A DNA stretch of 8,657 bases from Altererythrobacter sp. (GTDB lineage: Bacteria > Pseudomonadota > Alphaproteobacteria > Sphingomonadales > Sphingomonadaceae), in assembly GCA_023299945.1 (NCBI GenBank), contig JALZVZ010000332.1, positions 1-8,657 on the forward strand, given 5' to 3'. Shown piece by piece: positions 1 through 5,766 of the stretch; position 1 is the stretch's first letter; every line of letters begins with the position of its first letter. The notes beneath the pieces are model-generated. The model had not been told where the DNA came from. It saw nothing but the letters and a program-made list of their open reading frames with translations, and searched no databases. Made by a program: the position numbers and the translations under genes.

Positions 1-663
1 GTTAGCCTGATCGACAACACTTGGGCCTCGCCGCTGGGCCTCGCGCCGCTGACGCTGGGCTGTGATATATCGGTGATGAGCCTGACCAAACATGTCGGCG
101 GGCATTCCGATTTGATGATGGGCAGCGCCAGCGCTGGCGATAAATTCTACCGCCGCCTTCGCCAAACTGCCCAACAATTGGGGCATGTCGTCTCGCCCGA
201 TGATGCGGCGCTGGCTTTGCGCGGATTGCGGACAATGGGCCTGAGGTTGGAGCGCAGCACCGCCACCGCCATCGCGGTTGCGCAGTGGCTGAAATCACGG
301 CCTGAAATCGCGCATGTGATGTGCCCGATGCTGCAAGGGGATGCGGGATATGATATGTGGAGTCGCGACTTTACCGGCGGCTGCGGATTGTTCAGTTTCA
401 CGTTGAAAGACGGCACGAAACAACGCCGCGCGGCATTGGTCGATGCGCTGGAATTGTTCGGCATCGGCTATAGCTGGGGTGGATTTGAAAGTTTGGCTCT
501 GGTGTTCGATGCGCAAACCACTCGCAGCGCGACTTCTTGGCCTCCGGCTGGCTTTGACGCGGCGGACGGTTTGGGCATTCGGCTGTCTATCGGCTTAGAA
601 GACGCCGAAGACTTAATCGCAGATCTTGCCTGCGCGCTTGCCGTGATGGCGGATGCGGGATAA
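1..663 (+). CDS. metC: Cystathionine beta-lyase, C-terminal part (5' end outside window)
   Basis: PLP-dependent enzyme of the Cys/Met metabolism family; it cleaves cystathionine to homocysteine, pyruvate and ammonia in methionine synthesis. The frame is open from base 1, so the N-terminal part (roughly 170-180 residues, judged from the usual ~395) lies upstream of the window. Seen in the 220-residue fragment: DNTWASP (residues 5-11), then SLTKHVGGHSD (27-37), in which Lys30 is the expected Schiff-base lysine. Further on are SWGGFESL and the closing RLSIGLEDAEDLIADL, both typical of the family's C-terminal domain. The DNTWASP form, together with the sulfur genes downstream, favours beta-lyase over cystathionine gamma-synthase or gamma-lyase, but these relatives are hard to separate from a fragment. 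The stop TAA is in the same frame as the next gene, separated from its ATG by only three codons. Confidence 0.9.
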   Translation, partial: VSLIDNTWASPLGLAPLTLGCDISVMSLTKHVGGHSDLMMGSASAGDKFYRRLRQTAQQLGHVVSPDDAALALRGLRTMGLRLERSTATAIAVAQWLKSRPEIAHVMCPMLQGDAGYDMWSRDFTGGCGLFSFTLKDGTKQRRAALVDALELFGIGYSWGGFESLALVFDAQTTRSATSWPPAGFDAADGLGIRLSIGLEDAEDLIADLACALAVMADAG

Positions 664-672
664 CGCCAGTCC

Positions 673-1749
673 ATGACCGCACAAACCCTCAGCAATAACA
701 CGCCCGATGGCGGCGACACGCCTCCCGCCGAAGAAACACTTACAACGCCTGGACAGGTCTGGAGCGTTGCGGAACCTGCCGAGGACGAGGAACGCGAAAC
801 CTTGGTGGCATCCGGCGATTTCGTCGATGCCGTTTCCGCCAATAGCGAGACCGCTGGCAGTTTGCTGGAAACATTAGAGAATGCAGCAGTAACCTTTGGT
901 GGCAAAACGATTTCTGTGCTGGATGTATTGCTGGTTATCGGCGTGATTGCGCTGGTGATCGGGCTAGCGATGTTCGCGACACGCCTATGTTCTGCCATGC
1001 TCAAACGGGCAACGCGGCTGGATGGTACGCAGCAATTGCTCGCCTCGAAAATCTCGACAATTATTGTCTGGGCTGCTGCATTTTTTATCGGTGTTGATCT
1101 GCTGGGGATTGATTTGACCGCGCTGGCAGTGTTCTCCGGCGCATTTGGCCTTGCGATCGGTTTTGGCCTGCAGACCACTTTCGGCAATTTGATCGCAGGC
1201 ATTTTGCTCCTGATGGACAAATCAATCAAGCCAGGCGATGTAATTTCAGTCGCCGATCAAGCGGGCAATGAAAGCTTTGGCCAAATCCGCAAGATCGGCA
1301 TTCGAGCGATTTCCGTGGTGACCCGCGACCAAACCGAATATCTCATTCCCAACCAAACGCTGATGACCAGCCAGGTGGTCAACTGGTCCTATTCCTCTCG
1401 CGAGGTGCGAGTGAAAGCGCCGGTTGGTGTATCCTATGGCAGCGATTTGGATCTGGTCGAAAAGCTATTGTACCAAGCCGTTCAAGAAACGCCGCGCATC
1501 CTCAAAAACCCCAAGCCGCGCGTAAATATTATTGGGTTTGGCGACAATTCGGTGGATTTTGACCTACGCTTTTGGATACGAGACCCTGAAGAAGGCCTCG
1601 CCAATATTCGCTCAGAAGTGTACAAGAATGTATGGCAATTGTTTGTTGAAAACGACGTCGAAATCCCCTTCCCTCAGCGCGATTTGAACTTGCGAGCAAA
1701 CAAGCAAATGGACCAGCTGATCGCCGCTTTAGCAAAACGCGAGAGTTAG
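673..1749 (+). CDS. MscS-family small-conductance mechanosensitive ion channel
   Basis: Inner-membrane channel that opens under membrane tension to release solutes during hypo-osmotic shock. The first ~75 residues are hydrophilic and rich in Thr, Glu, Asp and Pro, with no signal peptide. Hydrophobic segments follow at about 82-104 (TM1), 125-145 (TM2) and 148-182 (TM3). The TM3/pore stretch is the family hallmark: Gly/Ala-rich AFGLAIGFGLQTTFGN (157-172), then DKSIKPGDVI at the start of the beta domain. IPNQTLMTSQVVNWS is the conserved MscS beta-domain motif. At 358 residues it is longer than E. coli MscS (286), mostly because of the N-terminal tail. ATG 673 is the first start after the in-frame metC stop; no good Shine-Dalgarno sequence is visible, so a downstream start cannot be excluded. 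The 9-base gap suggests co-transcription with metC, without an obvious functional link. Confidence 0.93.
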   Translation: MTAQTLSNNTPDGGDTPPAEETLTTPGQVWSVAEPAEDEERETLVASGDFVDAVSANSETAGSLLETLENAAVTFGGKTISVLDVLLVIGVIALVIGLAMFATRLCSAMLKRATRLDGTQQLLASKISTIIVWAAAFFIGVDLLGIDLTALAVFSGAFGLAIGFGLQTTFGNLIAGILLLMDKSIKPGDVISVADQAGNESFGQIRKIGIRAISVVTRDQTEYLIPNQTLMTSQVVNWSYSSREVRVKAPVGVSYGSDLDLVEKLLYQAVQETPRILKNPKPRVNIIGFGDNSVDFDLRFWIRDPEEGLANIRSEVYKNVWQLFVENDVEIPFPQRDLNLRANKQMDQLIAALAKRES

Positions 1750-1855
1750 CTGCAGCCTCTGCCGGCAAGGTTACATCGGGCCGCAAAAGGTTTGCTACCC
1801 ATTCACAAATCCATTCTCGCTGGAATGTTGAGCCATATGGCCCGATATCGGATCC
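1750..1855 (+). promoter_or_regulatory. Leader/probable promoter region of the sulfur-assimilation operon
   Basis: This 106-base gap is the only sizeable non-coding space in the window and precedes five packed genes, so it is where their promoter and control sites should lie. I cannot pick a convincing -35/-10 pair. Visible structure: CATTC(1812-1816)-6 nt-GAATG(1823-1827), with a second CCATTC at 1799-1804; the perfect palindrome CCGATATCGG at 1842-1851, ending four bases before the cobA ATG; and an 8-bp complementary pair, ATCGGGCC (1775-1782) with GGCCCGAT (1839-1846), 56 bases apart. The last pair and the palindrome share bases, so they would be alternative pairings in RNA. No known riboswitch class is recognised. 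No terminator with a T-run follows the channel gene. The regulatory role is inferred from position. Confidence 0.4.
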
Positions 1856-2614
1856 ATGAAAAATACCGGAACCATATACCTTGTCGGCGCAGGGCCAGGC
1901 GATCCTGACCTGCTGACATTGCGAGCGGCTCGCCTGATCGAGAACGCTGAGTTGATCGTCCATGACGGGCTGGTGTCTGCCGATATTCTTGCAATGGCTA
2001 ACCCCAATGCACAGCTCATATCCGTCGCCAAACAACGAGCGAGGCACACTCTGCCACAAGAAGACATCAACGCTCTGCTAATCCGCGAGGCGAAGGCTGG
2101 CCGCGATGTTGTGCGCCTGAAAGGCGGCGATCCGCTGATCTTTGGGCGCGGCGGTGAAGAGGCGGAAGATGCCCGTGCAGCCGGTGTGGCAGTTGAAATC
2201 GTCCCCGGCATTAGCGCCGCCAATGGCGCAGCGGCCGCGGCGCAAATCGCGCTGACCCACCGCGAGGCTTCCTCCATCGTCAGCTTTGTCGCGGGCCAAT
2301 GCAAAGGTCTGTCGGATCAGGATTGGTCAGGATTGGCAGGTAAAGGGCGCACGCTGGTTATCTATATGGGCGTTAAAACCGCGCCCCAAATTGCCGAGAA
2401 ATTGATGGCTGACGGGCTTGCGCCTGACACAGCCTTGGCTGTGATTGAAAACGGCGCGCGTGCCAACATGCGCGTGCTGCGCGGCGTCCTCGCTGGCCTT
2501 CCCGATATGGTCGAGGCCAAGCGCGTCAAAAGCCCGGCGCTGATAGTTATCGGCGATGTAACAGCGCGCAAAAATTCGGTCCTAATCCAAACTGCACTGG
2601 AAGTGGCACAATGA
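1856..2614 (+). CDS. cobA: Uroporphyrinogen-III C-methyltransferase (SUMT)
   Basis: Transfers two methyl groups from S-adenosylmethionine to uroporphyrinogen III, giving precorrin-2, the branch point to siroheme and cobalamin. At 252 residues it is a complete stand-alone SUMT. Motifs: the SAM-binding glycine loop YLVGAGPGDPDLLTL (8-22), VRLKGGDPLIFGRGGEE (86-102), VPGISAANGAA (117-127) and THR (134-136). It lacks the N-terminal dehydrogenase/ferrochelatase domain of E. coli CysG, so oxidation and iron insertion must be done by a protein encoded elsewhere. It opens an operon that contains a siroheme-dependent sulfite reductase, so siroheme supply is its likely main role, although a cobalamin role cannot be excluded. 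The ATG has only a weak upstream GGAT. Its stop overlaps the next start as ATGA, suggesting translational coupling. A 10-bp tandem repeat lies in the coding sequence at 2317-2336. Confidence 0.95.
   Translation: MKNTGTIYLVGAGPGDPDLLTLRAARLIENAELIVHDGLVSADILAMANPNAQLISVAKQRARHTLPQEDINALLIREAKAGRDVVRLKGGDPLIFGRGGEEAEDARAAGVAVEIVPGISAANGAAAAAQIALTHREASSIVSFVAGQCKGLSDQDWSGLAGKGRTLVIYMGVKTAPQIAEKLMADGLAPDTALAVIENGARANMRVLRGVLAGLPDMVEAKRVKSPALIVIGDVTARKNSVLIQTALEVAQ
2317..2336 (+). repeat. Two perfect tandem copies of a 10-bp unit inside cobA
   Basis: TCAGGATTGG occurs twice back to back (2317-2326 and 2327-2336), followed by a partial CAGG. The unit length is not a multiple of three, so the copies are read in different frames (coding for Q-D-W-S-G-L), and loss or gain of one copy would shift the cobA frame. 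Two copies are too few to call this a phase-variable tract; it may be chance. Confidence 0.7.
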
Positions 2615-2907
2615 AAATACTCACCGGAAATGACCTTAAATCAGGCGCTGTTGTCTGGTGGGACGGGGCAGGCTGGTCGCTCCAAGTCAATGATGCAGTG
2701 GATGTTGGCGAAGATGCCGACACTATTGCTGCGAGTGAAGAGGCGGCGCGCCGCGTCAACGTACCTTATGCCATTGAAGCCACCCGCGATTCGCAAGGCG
2801 TTCGCCCTGCCCATATCAAGGACCGCGTCCGCGCCCTTGGCCCAACGGTGCGCCCTGACCTAACCCTCAAACCCACTGAGCCCGAAGCGCTCGACTGGAT
2901 CGTCTAA
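2611..2907 (+). CDS. DUF2849 family protein, sulfite-reductase operon member
   Basis: Small soluble protein of 98 residues with no signal peptide, membrane segment or cysteine. It fits the DUF2849 family as I recall it: LTGNDLKSGAVVWWDGAGW (4-22) near the N terminus, VPYAIEA (51-57) in the middle, and RPAHIKDRVRALGPTVRPDL (65-84) towards the end. DUF2849 genes commonly sit directly before cysI in alphaproteobacteria; the biochemical role is unknown to me. Here it overlaps cobA by four bases (ATGA) and cysI by one (TAATG), so its translation is probably coupled to both and its amount matched to CysI. GGAAGTGG a few bases before the ATG can serve as a ribosome binding site. The context suggests an accessory to sulfite reductase, for example in cofactor insertion, assembly or electron delivery, but nothing in the sequence decides between these. 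Confidence 0.88.
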   Translation: MKILTGNDLKSGAVVWWDGAGWSLQVNDAVDVGEDADTIAASEEAARRVNVPYAIEATRDSQGVRPAHIKDRVRALGPTVRPDLTLKPTEPEALDWIV

Positions 2908-4538
2908 TGTATAAATATGACAATTATGACCAGCAGATGGTCGACACCCGAGTTGAAGAATTCCGCGATCAAGCCAAGCGCCGGTTAGAGGGCAAGATCA
3001 CCGAGGATCAGTTCAAGCCGCTGCGCTTGATGAACGGTCTATACCTGCAATTGCACGCTTATATGCTGCGCGTTGCGATCCCCTATGGAACGCTCAACGG
3101 AGCGCAAATGCATGCGCTGGCGGATATCGCGGACAAATATGACCGCGGTTATGGCCACTTCACCACTCGCCAGAACATTCAATATAATTGGATCAAATTG
3201 GAAGAGGCTGGCGACCTGCTGGCAGACCTTGCCAAGGTCGAGATGCACGCCATCCAAACCAGCGGTAATTGCATTCGCAACATTAGCTCAGACCATTTCG
3301 CAGGCGCTGCTGCAGATGAGCTGGTCGACCCGCGTCCCTATGCTGAATTGCTGCGGCAATGGTCCAGTTTCCACCCTGAATTCATGTATTTGCCGCGCAA
3401 GTTTAAAATTGCTGTGATCGCGGCAGAAACCGACCGCGCCGCCATGCGCCTGCATGATATTGGCATTCAGATCGTCAAGAATGACGCGGGCGAAATTGGC
3501 GCCAGCTTCTACGTTGGCGGCGGCATGGGCCGCACACCGATGATCGCTCCGCAAGTGCGCGAATTTGTGCCGCTCAACCAGCTGGTGACATATTCTGAGG
3601 CCTGTTTGCGGGTATACAATCGCCATGGTCGGCGCGACAATAAATACAAAGCGCGCATCAAAATCCTTGTCCATGAAATGGGCGCGGAGGAATATACGCG
3701 GCAAGTTGAGGAAGAGTTTGCTCATATGCTCGATCAAGGCGTTGAACCGCCTCTGGCTGAGATTGAACGTCTGCGGCCATATTTCGCCGATCCTGCCTTT
3801 GTTGACGGCCCCAAAACTTGCGACCGCTCAGACCCCGATTTCGCCTTGTGGGTCGACCGCAACACCAACCGCCACAAGCATGACAGCTATGTCAGTGCCG
3901 TCATTTCGCTCAAGCCTGTTGGGGGCATCCCCGGCGATGCAACGGCAGAGCAAATGCATCTGATGGCCGAGCTTGCCAGCAAATATTCCTTTGACGAATT
4001 GCGCGTCATGCACACGCAAAACATCGTCCTGCCGCATGTCGCGATATCTGATCTGCATGCATTGTGGACAGCGCTGGAGGCGGCGGGTCTAGGCTCGCCA
4101 AACCTCGATACGATTGAGGATATTATCGCTTGCCCAGGCCTTGATTATTGCAGCCTGGCTAATGCCCGTTCGATCCCGTTGGCGCAGAAAATTTCAGAGC
4201 GCTTTGCCGCCTCTGGCAAAACCGGCGAGCTGGGCCAATTGAAGCTCAAAATTTCCGGTTGCATCAATGCTTGTGGGCATCACCATGCAGGCCATATCGG
4301 CATTCTTGGCGTCGATAAGAAGGGCACCGAAAACTACCAGCTTTCCCTCGGCGGTAGCGAGGCGGAAGACGTTGCCCTCGCCAAGATTACCGGACGCGGA
4401 TTTGACGAGGCAGGCGTGATCAATGCGGTGGAAACCGTGACCGATATTTACCTCGGCGCCCGCAATGAAGGCGAGCGCTTCCTCGACACCTATCGCCGCA
4501 TCGGCATGACCCCCTTTAAGGAGGCGCTTTATGACTGA
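2907..4538 (+). CDS. cysI: Assimilatory sulfite reductase hemoprotein (nitrite/sulfite reductase family)
   Basis: Six-electron reduction of sulfite to sulfide in the cytoplasm, using siroheme bridged to a [4Fe-4S] cluster. The 543-residue protein has the duplicated architecture of the family. Cluster and siroheme ligands are visible as CPGLDYC (Cys409, Cys415) and CINAC (Cys452, Cys456), followed by GHHHAGHIGILG. Candidate substrate-binding residues match those of E. coli CysI: Arg88 in HFTTRQN, Arg124 in NCIRN, and Lys165 and Lys167 in YLPRKFKIAV. Nitrite reductases share this fold, but cysH, cobA and the DUF genes in the same operon point to sulfite. No flavoprotein subunit (CysJ) is encoded nearby, so electrons may come from ferredoxin or another reductase. 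The ATG overlaps the DUF2849 stop by one base, and the 3' end overlaps the DUF934 start by eight. Confidence 0.95.
   Translation: MYKYDNYDQQMVDTRVEEFRDQAKRRLEGKITEDQFKPLRLMNGLYLQLHAYMLRVAIPYGTLNGAQMHALADIADKYDRGYGHFTTRQNIQYNWIKLEEAGDLLADLAKVEMHAIQTSGNCIRNISSDHFAGAAADELVDPRPYAELLRQWSSFHPEFMYLPRKFKIAVIAAETDRAAMRLHDIGIQIVKNDAGEIGASFYVGGGMGRTPMIAPQVREFVPLNQLVTYSEACLRVYNRHGRRDNKYKARIKILVHEMGAEEYTRQVEEEFAHMLDQGVEPPLAEIERLRPYFADPAFVDGPKTCDRSDPDFALWVDRNTNRHKHDSYVSAVISLKPVGGIPGDATAEQMHLMAELASKYSFDELRVMHTQNIVLPHVAISDLHALWTALEAAGLGSPNLDTIEDIIACPGLDYCSLANARSIPLAQKISERFAASGKTGELGQLKLKISGCINACGHHHAGHIGILGVDKKGTENYQLSLGGSEAEDVALAKITGRGFDEAGVINAVETVTDIYLGARNEGERFLDTYRRIGMTPFKEALYD
4518..4524 (+). promoter_or_regulatory. 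Strong ribosome binding site of the DUF934 gene, inside cysI
   Basis: AAGGAGG lies six bases before ATG 4531 and is the best Shine-Dalgarno match I noticed in the window. It is read in cysI as part of Phe-Lys-Glu-Ala near the C terminus. It fixes the DUF934 start and implies independent, efficient initiation rather than simple dependence on cysI termination. Confidence 0.8.
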
Positions 4539-4980
4539 TTTGGGAACAAGCCCAGACGACGTGCAATTCCGTTTTCGCGATGATCAAATGGTGGATCATG
4601 CATCGGTAACCGTGGATGCTTTTGCAGCCCAGTCCAATGCTGCAGCTGTCCGCATTGAGCCGGGTGATGATGCCCGCGTCTTACTGCCGCATTTGGACCG
4701 GATTGCGCTGGTTGAGGTCAATTTTCCTGTGTTCGGTGATGGCCGCGGTTACTCCTCGGCGCGGGCACTGCGCGAGGCTGGCTATACCGGCGAATTGCGC
4801 GCGGTGGGTGATGTTGGCATCGACCAATTGCTCAATATGCGCCGCTGCGGCTTTGATGCCTTTGCACCAAACAAACCGCTGGATGAGGCAGATGCACAGA
4901 CCGCCTTTGATCGCTGGCCCAATGTCTATCAGAACACCGCTGATGGCCGCGTTATGATTTCAGAACTGCGGCATGGATAG
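4531..4980 (+). CDS. DUF934 family protein, sulfite-reductase operon member
   Basis: Cytoplasmic-looking protein of 149 residues, without signal peptide or membrane segments. Residues 1-60 are variable and fairly acidic. The core at 63-111 carries the DUF934 signature: VNFPVFGDGRGYSSARALR, then GYTGELRAVGDV, then DQLLNMRRCGFDAF. The DGRGYS, ELRAVGDV and RRCGFDAF blocks are the strongly conserved parts; Cys106 is the protein's only cysteine. One cysteine cannot ligate an iron-sulfur cluster alone, and I see no flavin or NAD(P) motif. Members of this family follow cysI in many proteobacteria, and some databases call them oxidoreductases, but I know of no demonstrated activity. The gene starts inside cysI (8-base overlap, strong AAGGAGG) and ends eight bases before cysH. 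It is probably an accessory of CysI or CysH. Confidence 0.9.
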   Translation: MTDLGTSPDDVQFRFRDDQMVDHASVTVDAFAAQSNAAAVRIEPGDDARVLLPHLDRIALVEVNFPVFGDGRGYSSARALREAGYTGELRAVGDVGIDQLLNMRRCGFDAFAPNKPLDEADAQTAFDRWPNVYQNTADGRVMISELRHG

Positions 4981-4988
4981 GGCGATCT

Positions 4989-5759
4989 ATGACTGAGGCA
5001 AGCACAACACAGCGCAAGGCAGACCGGATCGACACCGGACCAATTTTTACCGAAGAACAAGCGATCCGGCTCAACCAGATGTTTCGCGGTTCCTCTACGC
5101 AGGAGATGCTCGCCTCTGTCATCGATGATGGGCTTGCGGGCCAGCTAACAACCGTATCCAGCTTTGGCGCGGAAAGCGCGGTGCTGCTGCATCTTATCGC
5201 ACAAGTGAAACCCGATCTGCCGGTTCTGTTTCTGGAAACGGGCAAGCATTTTGCGCAAACGCTAGATTATAAAGCTGAACTGATAGGCAAATTGGGCCTC
5301 ACCAACGTTATAGACCTGCGTCCCGAAACAGCAGATGTTGAGGCCAAAGACGAGACGGGCCTGAGATGGTCCTACGATCCAGATGGATGCTGCGAGATCA
5401 GAAAAGTCATTCCCTTGGCCAAGGCATTGGCGGGTTATGACGCCAGCCTAACGGGCCGCAAAGCATTCCAAAACACCGAACGCGCGCAATTGCCGCGCTT
5501 TGAAATTGACAGTTCCGATGCTGCGGGCCGACTTAAAATCAACCCACTCATCGATTGGAAGCCTGACGATATTCAGGCCTATTTCGAGGAACATGAATTG
5601 CCGCGCCACCCCTTGGTCGCCGATGGCTTTCCCTCGATTGGCTGTGCGCCGTGCACCAATAAGGTTGCGCCGGGCGAAGACCCGCGTTCGGGCCGCTGGC
5701 AGGGGTGGGACAAGACCGAATGCGGTATTCATAAGCCAGGCGAAGAACCGTTCTTATAA
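4989..5759 (+). CDS. cysH: Iron-sulfur assimilatory APS (phosphoadenylyl-sulfate) reductase
   Basis: Reduces adenylyl sulfate to sulfite and AMP with thioredoxin or glutaredoxin as donor, providing the substrate for CysI. In the 256 residues: nucleotide-binding SSFGAESAV (57-65), FLETGKHF (81-88), Cys134-Cys135 in GCCEIRK, TGRKAFQNTERA (155-166), Cys219 and Cys222 in GCAPC, and the catalytic cysteine Cys245 in ECGIH. The CC plus CxxC pattern is the [4Fe-4S] ligand set of the APS-using subgroup; PAPS-specific enzymes such as E. coli CysH lack it. Hence APS is the likely substrate, although some clustered enzymes accept both. The TGRKAFQ loop differs from the TGLRREQ form I associate with many members. 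The start is eight bases past the DUF934 stop with only a weak GGG-rich site. The gene ends the operon, convergent with the SDR gene. Confidence 0.94.
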   Translation: MTEASTTQRKADRIDTGPIFTEEQAIRLNQMFRGSSTQEMLASVIDDGLAGQLTTVSSFGAESAVLLHLIAQVKPDLPVLFLETGKHFAQTLDYKAELIGKLGLTNVIDLRPETADVEAKDETGLRWSYDPDGCCEIRKVIPLAKALAGYDASLTGRKAFQNTERAQLPRFEIDSSDAAGRLKINPLIDWKPDDIQAYFEEHELPRHPLVADGFPSIGCAPCTNKVAPGEDPRSGRWQGWDKTECGIHKPGEEPFL

Positions 5760-5766
5760 GCGCTTA
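5757..5766. repeat. Perfect 10-bp palindrome holding both stop codons of convergent genes
   Basis: TAAGCGCTTA begins with the cysH stop (plus strand) and ends with the SDR gene's stop (minus strand). The palindrome follows partly from two facing TAA stops, with the central GCGC making up the rest. It has no loop, so it is unlikely to act as a hairpin terminator by itself. A weak 4-bp stem, AAAG/CTTT, followed by T residues lies just after it at 5766-5780. Confidence 0.75.

Noticed and set aside
661..675. Possible metC-channel fusion by stop read-through
   Set aside because: The two genes are in the same frame with one TAA and three codons between them, but a soluble PLP enzyme fused to a membrane channel makes no sense, and TAA is the least leaky stop codon.
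468..1229. Long open frame (253 codons) on the minus strand opposite metC and the channel gene
   Set aside because: Its translation is Ser/Ala/Pro-rich with no recognisable domain, and it lies wholly opposite two well-supported genes. It is a composition shadow.
1741..1770. Possible terminator after the channel gene
   Set aside because: Only short GC palindromes (GCTGCAGC, GCCGGC) and a 4-bp AGAG/CTCT stem are present, with no T-run.
1529..2059. Minus-strand frame of 176 codons spanning the gap before cobA
   Set aside because: It overlaps the channel and cobA genes, shows no domain, and would conflict with the likely operon promoter region.
3288..3737. Minus-strand frame of 149 codons inside cysI
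   Set aside because: It is fully antisense to a gene with clear catalytic motifs and has no family resemblance.
5413..5424. Perfect 12-bp palindrome CCTTGGCCAAGG in cysH
   Set aside because: It lies in the middle of coding sequence (Pro-Leu-Ala-Lys region) with no neighbouring site. Probably chance from codon use.
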